64,000 nucleotides of DNA from Oricola sp. (GTDB lineage Bacteria; Pseudomonadota; Alphaproteobacteria; Rhizobiales; Rhizobiaceae). The notes beneath the pieces are model-generated. The model was not told the DNA's origin. It did not search any database and was given only the letters and a program-made list of their open reading frames with translations. Position numbers and translations under genes: made by a program. The stretch spans positions 62,001 through 126,000 of the forward strand of contig NZ_JALEGV010000008.1 of the NCBI RefSeq assembly GCF_022763245.1, written 5' to 3'. Shown here piece after piece: positions 44,097 through 52,695 of the stretch; positions within the stretch are counted from its first letter, which is position 1; every line of letters begins with the position of its first letter.

Positions 44097-45251
44097 TCAT
44101 CGCTTGGGCCAGTTCCACGGCGGCGGATCGCAATCGACCACGGTTTCGCCGAGCTCCTTGCGCAACTCGTAGCAGGCCGTGTCCGGCTGGCCCTGCAGCG
44201 GCTCGATCAGCAGCGCCGAATGCGACACCACGATCACCTGCGACCGGCGGGCGGCCTTCGCCATCAGCCGAGACAGCGCCGGCAGGAGGCTCGGATGCAG
44301 GCTGGATTCCGGCTCGTTGAGCACCAGGAGCGGCGGCGGGCGCGGCGTCAGCAGCGCGACGACCAGCAAGAGGTAGCGCAGCGTGCCTTCCGAAAGCTCC
44401 GCCATGCGCAGCGGCCGCAGGAGCCCCGGCTGCCGCATCTCCAGTTCGAACATCCCGTCGGTGACGCGCACGTCGAGCGCACTGCCCGGAAACGCATCCT
44501 CGATCGCCTCTTCGAGCCCGCTCTCGTCGCCGATCTCGCGTATCGTCTGGAACGCCGCGGCGAGATCGGCCCCGTCGGCCGAAAGCGTCGTCGTGCGCGT
44601 GCCCGTCTGCGGAACGCGCGAGGGCGCGTCACGGTCGGTGCGCAAATGATCGTAGAACCGCCAGGCGCGCATGCGCTCGCGCGCCGCCAGCAATTCGGGC
44701 GCGCCACGCGGGTCGGCGGCATGGGTCATCATGCTGTCGAAGCCCGGCAGGTCCGTGAAGGCCGTCTTGCGCCGCCCCTCCTCGGTCAGCAGTTGGACAT
44801 GCGGACCCGACCGGTTGGCGACCTCGTTCGACCGCCGCAGGCAATCGCCCAACCACAGCGATTCGGCCTTGATCTCCGGGTCCGAATTGAATTGCGAGGC
44901 CGGCGCGGGCACTGGCATGCCGAGATCGATCGCATAGCCGAAATCCTCTTCGGCGAAACCGAGCTTCAGGCTGACCGGCCCGTCGCGGACCGTGCCCTGA
45001 ACCGGGTGTTCCCCGGTCTTCATCGCCCGCGAGATGGTTTCCGGCCCCGCCCAAAGCGTCGATGTCAGCCCGCCTTCGCGCGCCAGCGCCCCGATGAGGC
45101 CGCCCTGCGCGACATCGGCCAGCAAGTGGATGGAGCGATAGAGCGACGACTTCCCGCTGCCATTCGCGCCGGTGATCAGCGTCAGCCGATCCAGCGGAAG
45201 GACCAGGTTCCGGAGCGAGCGATAGCCCGAAACGGCCAGTGTGATGATCAT
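44097..45251 (-). CDS. AAA family ATPase (ABC-like, SMC/RecF type)
   Basis: 384 residues. Walker A GANGSGKSSL lies near the N-terminus, and the signature LSEGTLRYL and Walker B LLVLNEPESSLHP lie near the C-terminus, with H-loop VVSHSALLIE. It is a single-gene ABC-type ATPase like those of the AAA_21 group, with no nuclease or partner gene beside it. Function unknown. It sits between cfa and the SDR gene and is read against cfa. Confidence 0.85.
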   Translation of the reverse strand: MIITLAVSGYRSLRNLVLPLDRLTLITGANGSGKSSLYRSIHLLADVAQGGLIGALAREGGLTSTLWAGPETISRAMKTGEHPVQGTVRDGPVSLKLGFAEEDFGYAIDLGMPVPAPASQFNSDPEIKAESLWLGDCLRRSNEVANRSGPHVQLLTEEGRRKTAFTDLPGFDSMMTHAADPRGAPELLAARERMRAWRFYDHLRTDRDAPSRVPQTGTRTTTLSADGADLAAAFQTIREIGDESGLEEAIEDAFPGSALDVRVTDGMFELEMRQPGLLRPLRMAELSEGTLRYLLLVVALLTPRPPPLLVLNEPESSLHPSLLPALSRLMAKAARRSQVIVVSHSALLIEPLQGQPDTACYELRKELGETVVDCDPPPWNWPKR

Positions 45252-45331
45252 GCTCGCCCTCCCGGCGCATCGCGGTCAGGCGGACTATAGGCGAACGCCC
45301 TGCCGTCGCAATCGCGGCGGACCGTCGACGC

Positions 45332-46165
45332 CTATCGCGACCGGTTCGCCGCGGGCGTCGTGTCGCGGAAATCGAGCGGCCGCGTGCTCCATCCGGTCGC
45401 GCGGTTCATGATCGCGAAATAGAGCGGATGCGGCAGCATGCGCAGGAGCTTCAACTGCCATGTGAAGCGGCGCGGAAAAGTGATTTCGAAACCACCGTTT
45501 TCGATACCCGCCAGCATGCGCGCGGCCGCCTTTTCCACCGGCATCAGATACGGCATCTCGTAGGCGTTCTGCTCGGTCGCCGGCGTGTCGACGAAGCCGG
45601 GATTCACCACCTGGATGCGGATGTTCATCTTGGAGAAGTCGAACGACAGCGATTCCGCCATGTTGATCAGCGCCGCCTTGGTCGCGCCATAGGCCGAGGC
45701 CGACGGCAGGCCCGAATAGCCGCTCACCGAGGCGACGATCACCACCTGCCCGCACCCATGCGCCTTCATCCGCTCCACGACCGGCGCGAGCCCGTTGAGA
45801 ACGCCGGTCAGGTTCACGGCGAAGGTCTTGTCGAAATCGTCGGGCGCCAGCGCCTCGCCATGCGTCGGGATGTAGATGCCGGCATTGAAAACCGCGAGCC
45901 GGACCGGCCCCGCCTGCGCCTCGATCGTGCCGACGGTCTCGGCCATCGCGGCCCGGTCGGTCACGTCGCAGGCAAATGCCCGAACGGTTCCCTCCAGCGC
46001 GGCGCTGTCACGCTCCAGCGCGCTGAGCGCGTCTTCGCCGCGCGCCGTCGCCGCGACGTCATAGCCCAGCGCCGCCATCTGCAGCGCCAGTTCGCGGCCG
46101 AGCCCGGTGCTCGCACCGGTGATCCAGGCAACGCCGTCACCCGGCGTCGCACGATAAAGCGACAT
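45332..46165 (-). CDS. SDR family NAD(P)-dependent oxidoreductase
   Basis: 277 residues. The dinucleotide-binding motif TGASTGLG and the catalytic YGATKAA (YxxxK) with the preceding serine in VASVSGYSGLPS are intact. SDR genes of this type occur in the same cluster as COG2907, DUF1365 and cfa-like genes in many proteobacteria. The start at 46165 is preferred over 46174 because GGA is too close to the latter. It follows chrR by 90 bases and may share its promoter. Confidence 0.9.
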   Translation of the reverse strand: MSLYRATPGDGVAWITGASTGLGRELALQMAALGYDVAATARGEDALSALERDSAALEGTVRAFACDVTDRAAMAETVGTIEAQAGPVRLAVFNAGIYIPTHGEALAPDDFDKTFAVNLTGVLNGLAPVVERMKAHGCGQVVIVASVSGYSGLPSASAYGATKAALINMAESLSFDFSKMNIRIQVVNPGFVDTPATEQNAYEMPYLMPVEKAAARMLAGIENGGFEITFPRRFTWQLKLLRMLPHPLYFAIMNRATGWSTRPLDFRDTTPAANRSR

Positions 46166-46255
46166 GGTCTTCATTCCGATTGCTGTGTCTGGCCGGTCTA
46201 CGCAGACCCGCCTCGCCCGGTTTGCCTTTTCCGCAAAGAAATCGGCGACTTGGGC

Positions 46256-46909
46256 TCAGGTCGTGCCGAGAATGTCGGAGATCCGCTGATACAGCGGGCC
46301 CGTCAGCCGCAGCGGCGCGTCGGTGACGGCAAAGGCGATGCAGGCCCGCCCCTTCTCTGCGACCGGACGATGGTCCAGCGATTCGTCGGCAAACGAGATG
46401 TCGCCGCGGCCGAACCGCCCGTTCACATCGGTGAAAGCGCCGTCGAGCACGAGCGTCAACTCCGCGCCTTCATGGGTGTGCGCCGGCATGGTCCGCCCGG
46501 GCTTGATCCACATCAGCGTGGCATGGCAGCCATCCGCCTCACCGAGGTCGTATTCGCGGTATCCCGGCAGCTTCGTCTTCCAGGGAATGGTCTCGATCGT
46601 GTGGCCGACGAAGTCGTGCAGCGCGTGCGGAAGCACTGCGCCCGGCTCGCGCGGTCTCGTCGTCATTCCGGAAATTTCGTCCTTGGAGGCGAAGATCGCC
46701 TCCAGGCGCGCATCACGCGATGTCAGCGGCACGGGTGTTTCGGCCTCGAGCAGGTCGCCGGCCGAAGCCTCCATGGCTCGCACAAGCGCGCGGCTTCCCG
46801 CTGACAATTCCAGATGCGCGGCCACCATGACCGCCACCGGCCTTGGCAGCGTCCCGGCCACAAAGCCGGCCATCAGGGCATCCATGTTTTCGAATCTGCT
46901 GTCGCTCAT
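46256..46909 (-). CDS. chrR: ChrR family cupin / anti-sigma-like protein with degenerate zinc motif
   Basis: 217 residues: an N-terminal anti-sigma-like domain (about 1-75) and a C-terminal cupin domain (about 105-210). In Rhodobacter ChrR the first domain binds zinc through Cys and His residues and holds RpoE inactive. Here the HxxxCxxC motif reads HLELSAGSR: both Cys are Ser, from codons TCA and AGC. The N-terminal zinc His is also absent. The cupin keeps HTHEGAE and a later His. No sigma factor gene is adjacent. It may be a paralogue or an altered regulator. Confidence 0.85.
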   Translation of the reverse strand: MSDSRFENMDALMAGFVAGTLPRPVAVMVAAHLELSAGSRALVRAMEASAGDLLEAETPVPLTSRDARLEAIFASKDEISGMTTRPREPGAVLPHALHDFVGHTIETIPWKTKLPGYREYDLGEADGCHATLMWIKPGRTMPAHTHEGAELTLVLDGAFTDVNGRFGRGDISFADESLDHRPVAEKGRACIAFAVTDAPLRLTGPLYQRISDILGTT

Positions 46910-46950
46910 GGTTGAATGTCGTCACGCCCGTTCCAGGCGCTTCAATGCCA

Positions 46951-46980
46951 TTGCTACGCGCGTTGCCGCAATGCGGATCA
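46951..46980 (-). promoter_or_regulatory. RpoE(ChrR)-type promoter of chrR
   Basis: On the minus strand TGATCC (46980-46975), an 18-base gap and TAGCAA (46956-46951) match the pattern seen before phrB and before DUF1365. The expected transcript start leaves a leader of about 35 bases to the chrR ATG at 46909. Confidence 0.55.
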
Positions 46981-47113
46981 CAAGAATTATGCCACGTGAC
47001 CGGTTTTTTCGAGAAGCTGAATCCGCGATCACGCCTTCCAGCCGAAATAGTTGTGCCTTGAAGCACGCGAGTCGAGGACATACTGTCGCGCGAAAATATG
47101 CAAGGAACGGGAT

Positions 47114-48148
47114 ATGCTCACATCGGTGCTCGAGGCCATCGGCAACACGCCGCTCATCAAGCTCAAGCGCGCGTCGGAGGAGACCGGCTGCACCATTCTG
47201 GGCAAGGCCGAATTTCTCAATCCCGGCCAGTCGGTGAAGGACCGCGCGGCGCTGTTCATCGTCCGCGACGCTGAGGAAAAAGGCCTGCTCAAGCCGGGCG
47301 GCGTCATCGTCGAGGGCACGGCCGGAAACACCGGCATCGGCCTGTCCCTGGTCGCGCGTGCCTCCGGCTATCGTTCCGTGATCGTCATCCCGGAAACCCA
47401 GTCGCAGGAAAAGAAGGACGCCATCCGGCTCTACGGCGCGGAACTGGTCGAGGTCCCGGCGGTGCCCTACCGCAATCCCAACAACTATGTCCGCGTCTCC
47501 GGCCGCCTGGCCGAACAGATCGCCGCAACCGCCGACGAGGGCGCGATCTGGGCCAACCAGTTCGACAACGTCGCCAACCGTCAGGCCCATGTGGAGACGA
47601 CCGCGCCTGAGATCTGGCGCGACACGGGCGGCATGGTCGACGGCTTCATCTGCGCCGTCGGCTCCGGCGGCACGCTGGCCGGCGTCGCCGAGGGGCTGCG
47701 CTCCAAGCACGCCAGCGTCAAGATCGGCCTCGCCGACCCGATGGGCGCCGCGCTCTATTCCTATTACACCTCCGGCGAGTTCAAATCCGAAGGCTCCTCC
47801 ATCACCGAGGGCATCGGACAGGGTCGCGTCACCGCCAATCTCGAAGGCTTCAAGCCCGATTTCGCCTACCAGATCCCCGACGAGGAGGCGCTGAAGATCA
47901 TCTTCGCGCTGGCCGAGGAAGAAGGCCTGGTCATGGGCGGCTCGACCGGCATCAACATCGCCGGCGCGATCCGCATGGCCAGGGAAATGGGCCCCGGGCA
48001 CACCATCGTCACCGTGCTCTGCGATTACGGCAACCGCTACCAGTCGAAGCTCTTCAACCCCGAATTCCTGCGCGGCAAGGACCTGCCCGTGCCTGAATGG
48101 ATGGACAAGACCACCGACATCGACGTCCCGTTCGAGGAGACCGAGTGA
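47114..48148 (+). CDS. cysK: Cysteine synthase A
   Basis: 344 residues, PLP-dependent. It makes cysteine from O-acetylserine and sulfide. The PLP lysine is in SVKDRAALF, the substrate loop reads GTAGNTG and the phosphate loop GSGGTLAG. The C-terminal extension beyond the usual 310 residues is common in rhizobial CysK. AAGGAACGGG lies before the ATG at 47114. The stop overlaps the start of the AlaX gene by one base. Confidence 0.93.
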   Translation: MLTSVLEAIGNTPLIKLKRASEETGCTILGKAEFLNPGQSVKDRAALFIVRDAEEKGLLKPGGVIVEGTAGNTGIGLSLVARASGYRSVIVIPETQSQEKKDAIRLYGAELVEVPAVPYRNPNNYVRVSGRLAEQIAATADEGAIWANQFDNVANRQAHVETTAPEIWRDTGGMVDGFICAVGSGGTLAGVAEGLRSKHASVKIGLADPMGAALYSYYTSGEFKSEGSSITEGIGQGRVTANLEGFKPDFAYQIPDEEALKIIFALAEEEGLVMGGSTGINIAGAIRMAREMGPGHTIVTVLCDYGNRYQSKLFNPEFLRGKDLPVPEWMDKTTDIDVPFEETE

Positions 48149-48885
48149 TGGCGCATTCGGTCAAGGCGCTGTTCCGCGACGACGCCTATCTGTCCGTCGC
48201 CGAGGGCAAGGTCGTCGCGATCAACGATCGCGGCGGCATCATCCTCGACCAGACCTGCTTCTACGCCACGTCCGGCGGCCAGCCCGGCGACACCGGCTTC
48301 TTCGAGCGCGCCGACGGCACCAGGATCGCCATCGCGGCCACGGTCTGCGGCGAGACCAAGGACGAGATCATCCACGTCCCCGCGCCCGACCAGCCGGTCC
48401 CCGGCATCGGCGAGACGCTGACCCTGCATATCGACTGGGACCGGCGCTACAATCTGATGCGCATGCACACGGCCTGTCACCTGCTCACGGTCGTCTGCCC
48501 CTACCCCATCACCGGCGCGTCCGTCGGCGAAACGGAAAGCCGGGTCGATTTCGACATCCCCGAACTCGACGGCGACAAGGCCTCGATCAGCGAGAAGCTG
48601 ATGGAGCTGGTCGCGGCCAACCACCCGATCTACACCGAAACGATCACCGACGCCGAACTGGCCGCCAATTCCGGTCTGGTCAAATCCAAGAACGTCCGCC
48701 CGCCGACCGGCACCGGCGAAATCCGCCTCGTCTGCATCGGCAAGGACGCCTCCGTCGACAGCCAGCCCTGCGGCGGCACGCATGTGACCGAGACGCAAGA
48801 GGTCGGCGAGATCCATATCGGCAAGATCGAGAAAAAGGGCCGCGAGAACCGCCGCTTCCGCATTCGCTTCGGCCCGCAGCCCTGA
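48148..48885 (+). CDS. Alanyl-tRNA editing protein (AlaX type)
   Basis: 245 residues. It deacylates mischarged tRNA-Ala in trans. The zinc-binding HxxxH is in MRMHTACHLLT and the second metal site is in QPCGGTHVTE, both as in the AlaRS editing domain. It starts within the cysK stop (TGATG), so the two proteins are made together. An alanine racemase or AlaRS is not adjacent. Confidence 0.92.
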   Translation: MAHSVKALFRDDAYLSVAEGKVVAINDRGGIILDQTCFYATSGGQPGDTGFFERADGTRIAIAATVCGETKDEIIHVPAPDQPVPGIGETLTLHIDWDRRYNLMRMHTACHLLTVVCPYPITGASVGETESRVDFDIPELDGDKASISEKLMELVAANHPIYTETITDAELAANSGLVKSKNVRPPTGTGEIRLVCIGKDASVDSQPCGGTHVTETQEVGEIHIGKIEKKGRENRRFRIRFGPQP

Positions 48886-48898
48886 TCGGCGTGGCCGC

Positions 48899-49927
48899 CT
48901 ACCGGCCTTCCGCGTCCAGCGCCTCGAGAAGCGCGCGCTTGTAGACTTCGATCAGCGGCCCGTGCCGCACGGTGAAGAAGTGGCTGAGCCGCAAGTTCCA
49001 GCGTGAGGCGATCGTCCGCGTCAGCCCGTCCGGCTTGCGGTCGTTCGCCGACAGCCCGGCCGTCGGATAGACGGTGATTTCGCCGCCATAGAGCTCGCCG
49101 CCGAGGTCGAAGAAATCGGCGCGCACATAGTCCAGACCGCCGCCGAGCGCCGCGCATTGGCGAATGACCTCGCGATAGGATGCCGGGACCTCGAAACCGT
49201 CATCCTCCCAGCCATCCTCGCCGATTTCCATCTCCCGGCGGCGATTGCCGTCGAGGTCGAAATAGGCGATCCGCTCGTTCTCGGTCTTCTGGTTGGTGGT
49301 CGAGGACAGGAGGAAGGGCTCCCCATCGACGACGCGCGCCTGGATCTCGGTCATACGCGCGCCCGGCTTGCTCAGGAATTCCTCGATGAACAGCGTCCGC
49401 CGCGCCTTGGAATAGAGATATTCGTAGTTGCGGCGGTTGTAGTGCCGGCGCATCCATTTGCGCGCCAGCCGCTCCACGGCAGCCCGCTCGAGCCTGTCGC
49501 GCGCCGGGATGTAGTTGAAGTTGCAGCCGTGATTGGCCTTCAGCACCGCGCCCTGCTCCAGCAGCGCATGCGCCTCGTCATCCAGCCGGTCGCCGACCCA
49601 CAGCGTCTTCGCCAGCTTGAGGTCGGGCGCCTTCTCGCGGATGTAGTCCTTCGTCGCCAGCTTGTCGCAGAAACGGGCGTAGACCGGGTTGCGGTCGAAC
49701 ACCTTGCGCCAGAAGATCAGCTCCTGGTACTCGCCCGGATGCGCCACATTGGGGAAATGCCCGACCCTCTTGCGAAACCGCACGACCAGATGCGCATGCC
49801 GGATATAGATGAGGACGTTGGCGACGAAGAGAACGACGCGTCTGCGCGCCGTCCGGGGCGCATGGGCCGCCACTTCTCGATTCACTGCCACGACTGCTCC
49901 AATTGCTGACGATTTCCCTAGTGGCAT
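48899..49927 (-). CDS. ATP-grasp (TupA-like) family protein
   Basis: 342 residues. The N-terminal part contains basic residues and one hydrophobic stretch (VVLFVANVLIYI), and the rest resembles the ATP-grasp group TupA, which includes teichuronopeptide and glycan-modifying enzymes: KANHGCNFNYI, FIEEFL, and the metal region ADFFDLGGELYGGEITVYP. It probably joins an amino or acyl group to a cell surface polysaccharide. No glycosyltransferase lies beside it. Confidence 0.8.
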   Translation of the reverse strand: MPLGKSSAIGAVVAVNREVAAHAPRTARRRVVLFVANVLIYIRHAHLVVRFRKRVGHFPNVAHPGEYQELIFWRKVFDRNPVYARFCDKLATKDYIREKAPDLKLAKTLWVGDRLDDEAHALLEQGAVLKANHGCNFNYIPARDRLERAAVERLARKWMRRHYNRRNYEYLYSKARRTLFIEEFLSKPGARMTEIQARVVDGEPFLLSSTTNQKTENERIAYFDLDGNRRREMEIGEDGWEDDGFEVPASYREVIRQCAALGGGLDYVRADFFDLGGELYGGEITVYPTAGLSANDRKPDGLTRTIASRWNLRLSHFFTVRHGPLIEVYKRALLEALDAEGR

Positions 49928-50027
49928 GCACTTCGAACCGGCGCAACCCGCTGCTCCTGGGGGTGTTTTCGGCAGAGCACTTGGCTATAGCTGGTGGCGG
50001 TTTCCATCTTTCACGAGGACACGGTCT

Positions 50028-50885
50028 GTGAGCGAAAAAAGCCCCTTCGTCGTATCGCCCGAGTGGCTGGTCGCCCACCTGAAGGATCCCGGCCTGTCGA
50101 TCGTCGACGCGTCCTGGTATCTGCCGGCCCACGGTCGCGACGCCCGCGCCGAATACGAGGCCGCGCATATCCCGGGCGCCGTCTTCTTCGACCAGGACGC
50201 GGTGGTCGATCCCGACAGCGACCTGCCGCACGCCCTGCCCTCGCCGCTCGTCTTCGAACAGCATGCCAGCGGCATGGGCATCGCGCGCGACGACACCATC
50301 GTCGTCTATGACGGGCTCGGCATGTTTTCCGCGCCGCGCGTCTGGTGGCTGTTCCGGGTCATGGGCGCCGAGAAGGTGTTCGTGCTCGACGGCGGCTTCG
50401 ACAACTGGAAGAAGGACGGCCACATCGTCACCGACCGGCCGACCAAGATCGCCTCGGCCGCCTTCCTGCCGAAATTCGACGCCTCCAAGGTGGCCGCCTT
50501 CGACGACATGCTGAAGATCGCCGGCGACGGCTCGCGCCAGATCGCCGATGCGAGGCCTGCCGGGCGCTTCACCGGCAAGGACGCCGAACCGCGCCCCGGC
50601 ATGCGTTCCGGCCACATGCCCGGCGCACGCAACGTTCCGGTGACGACCCTGTCGCAGGACGGCTGGCTGAAGGACCTCGACGGCCTGCGCGCCGCGCTCG
50701 ACGAAGGCGGCATCGATCCGGACGGCCCCGTCGTCACCACCTGCGGCTCCGGCGTCACCGCCGCCGTCATCGTGCTCGCGCTGCAGTCCATCGGCGCAAA
50801 CGACGTGCAACTCTATGATGGTTCGTGGTCCGAATGGGGCGCCCGCGACGACACGCCGGTGGAGACCGGCCCAGCGCAAGGGTGA
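50028..50885 (+). CDS. sseA: 3-mercaptopyruvate sulfurtransferase
   Basis: 285 residues with two rhodanese domains. The active cysteine lies in the second, in VTTCGSGVTAA, whose CGSGVTA loop is typical of mercaptopyruvate rather than thiosulfate sulfurtransferases. The start is GTG at 50028 with GAGGA upstream; in-frame codons before it would add over 70 unrelated residues. A GNAT gene follows after eight bases. Confidence 0.93.
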   Translation: MSEKSPFVVSPEWLVAHLKDPGLSIVDASWYLPAHGRDARAEYEAAHIPGAVFFDQDAVVDPDSDLPHALPSPLVFEQHASGMGIARDDTIVVYDGLGMFSAPRVWWLFRVMGAEKVFVLDGGFDNWKKDGHIVTDRPTKIASAAFLPKFDASKVAAFDDMLKIAGDGSRQIADARPAGRFTGKDAEPRPGMRSGHMPGARNVPVTTLSQDGWLKDLDGLRAALDEGGIDPDGPVVTTCGSGVTAAVIVLALQSIGANDVQLYDGSWSEWGARDDTPVETGPAQG

Positions 50886-50893
50886 ATCAGATC

Positions 50894-51469
50894 ATGAGCA
50901 AAGACGCCGAAACCATTGATGTCACGGTCACTTATCTCGAGATGACGACCCCGCCGGCCCGGCGCTGGTCGCTGCCGCTCGGCGTCAATGCGGCGATCCT
51001 GCACGCCGAAAAGCCGCAACTTGCCTTCTACCGCTTCCTGCAATTGCAGGTCGGCTATCCGTGGAAATGGGAATATCGGCTGCGCATGGACGACGAGACG
51101 CTGGCCGGCATCATCCATGCCGACACGAGCGAGATCTACGTCCTCTATATCGACGGCGCACCGGCCGGCTTCTACGAGGTCAACCGCGCCGACGACGAGA
51201 CCACCGATCTCGCCTATTTCGGCCTGATGCCGCATGCGGCGGGCCGCGGGCTGGGTCGCTGGTTCCTCGGCCAGGCGATCGAATCCTGCTGGGCCGGCGA
51301 GCCGGAGCGCATCACGGTCAACACCTGCACCGCCGACCACCCGGCGGCGCTGCCGCTCTACCAGAAGCTCGGCTTCGAACCCCTCCGGCGCGAAGAGGCA
51401 ACGCTGACGCCGCTGACCGTCGACGACCTGCACCGGCTGGGCGCTGCGAGCGTCGGCGCGACAGGCTGA
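50894..51469 (+). CDS. GNAT family N-acetyltransferase
   Basis: 191 residues with the GNAT core: acetyl-CoA-binding region around LMPHAAGRGLGRWFLG and the later ITVNTCTADHPAALPLYQKLGF. Substrate unknown. It is read just after sseA, so likely co-transcribed with it. AAGGGTGA lies before the ATG. Confidence 0.88.
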   Translation: MSKDAETIDVTVTYLEMTTPPARRWSLPLGVNAAILHAEKPQLAFYRFLQLQVGYPWKWEYRLRMDDETLAGIIHADTSEIYVLYIDGAPAGFYEVNRADDETTDLAYFGLMPHAAGRGLGRWFLGQAIESCWAGEPERITVNTCTADHPAALPLYQKLGFEPLRREEATLTPLTVDDLHRLGAASVGATG

Positions 51470-51544
51470 ACGGCACGTTCAGGCACCGTTCAGGCGCCGC
51501 CCGCTATCTCTGGCACACGACAACGACCTCCAAAGGAGTGTGCC

Positions 51545-52120
51545 ATGAACCGCCGCAACTTCGTGAAATCCCTCGCCGCCGTCGGCGCGACCGCCCTCGT
51601 CCCGGCTCTCGTCACCGAGGCCGCCGCTCAGGCAACGCCCGACGCCCAGACCATCACGCGCCAGTTGAAGCGCGCGCCCTCGCGCACCATCGCGCCGAAG
51701 GCCCGTGTCACGATCGACCAGATCAAGCGCAACCATCACCTGCGCAGCCAGGCCCCGTCGATCGACATCCAGTCGATCAACTTCGCCTTCGGCTCGTCGG
51801 CCATCGACCAGAGCCAGTACTGGAAGGTCCAGCAGATCGCCATTGCGATCAACCAGATGCTCGGCAACGGCCATCGCGAGCTGTTCCTGATCGAAGGCCA
51901 CACCGACGCCGTCGGGTCGCGCTACGCCAACCAGGCCCTGTCGGAAGCCCGCGCCGCGTCGCTGGCCGGTGTTCTCGCCCAGCGCTTCGGCGTGCCCTAC
52001 CGGGCGCTGAACACGATCGGTTACGGCGAGGACTATCTGCTCGTCCCGACGCCGGCCGCCGAATGGCGCAACCGCCGCGTCACGCTGCGCCGGGTCACGG
52101 ACTTCGTGTCCGCCTATTGA
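51545..52120 (+). CDS. OmpA-domain protein with a twin-arginine signal
   Basis: 191 residues. The N-terminus MNRRNFVKSLAA has the RRxFVK pattern of a Tat signal, with a cleavage site after TEAAAQ. The mature part has an OmpA C-terminal-like peptidoglycan-binding domain with the LIEGHTDAVGSRYANQALSEARAAS region (EGHTDAVGS, LSEARA) near 117-140. Tat export of an OmpA-like protein is unusual, since most are Sec-exported lipoproteins or porins. AAGGAG lies before the ATG. Could tie to the tatABC genes in this window. Confidence 0.85.
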   Translation: MNRRNFVKSLAAVGATALVPALVTEAAAQATPDAQTITRQLKRAPSRTIAPKARVTIDQIKRNHHLRSQAPSIDIQSINFAFGSSAIDQSQYWKVQQIAIAINQMLGNGHRELFLIEGHTDAVGSRYANQALSEARAASLAGVLAQRFGVPYRALNTIGYGEDYLLVPTPAAEWRNRRVTLRRVTDFVSAY

Positions 52121-52201
52121 TCCTGGCCTGAATCGGGTGGCGGCCGCCCGCCGCCCGGCCTACCGCTCTGTCGATCGTCCCACGAGCCGATGGAGCTGGA
52201 C

Positions 52202-52675
52202 ATGACCGAAATCGGATTTCGCGCCCTGGAAACCGACGCCGTCCGTGCTCTGCAGCGCGGCGGCGACGATGCCTACGGCAACCCGCCGCAAAGGCTCGTC
52301 TCCGACGGAAGCGGCATCCCCTGCCGCCACTGCCTGCAGCCGGTGCGGGACGGCGATCCTTTTCTCGTGCTTGCCCACCGCCCCTTCGACGCGCCGCAGC
52401 CCTATGCGGAGACGGGCCCGATCTTCCTGCATGCCGAGGAATGCGAAAGAGCCTCGGACACGGACGACCTCGCGCCGATGTTCCGGTTCGGCGGCAGCTA
52501 CATCCTGCGCGGTTATCGCAGCGACGACTGGATCGACTATGCGACCGCCGAGGTCGTCGAGGCTGCCAACATCGTGAAAACGGCGCGGGCCATGCTGGAC
52601 CGCGCCGAAGTCGCCTATCTGCACATGCGCTCGTCGCGCTTCAACTGCTACCAGGCGCGCATCGAGCGCGCCTGA
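52202..52675 (+). CDS. DUF1203 domain-containing protein
   Basis: 157 residues. The sequence CRHCLQPVRDGDPFLVLAHRP and HMRSSRFNCYQARIERA is that of the small DUF1203 family of unknown function, with conserved cysteines. The start at 52202 is chosen because GGAG lies seven bases before it. It converges with the padR gene. Confidence 0.85.
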   Translation: MTEIGFRALETDAVRALQRGGDDAYGNPPQRLVSDGSGIPCRHCLQPVRDGDPFLVLAHRPFDAPQPYAETGPIFLHAEECERASDTDDLAPMFRFGGSYILRGYRSDDWIDYATAEVVEAANIVKTARAMLDRAEVAYLHMRSSRFNCYQARIERA

Positions 52676-52695
52676 TACGGCAAGGCGGCAAGGCT

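Noticed and set aside
44097-45251. Single-gene phage defence ATPase (OLD-like)
   Set aside because: There is a complete ABC-type ATPase but no TOPRIM or nuclease domain and no partner gene, so defence cannot be supported.
46910-47113. SAM or cysteine-linked riboswitch before cysK
   Set aside because: No conserved riboswitch core or pseudoknot pattern that I can identify; only promoter-like elements are seen.
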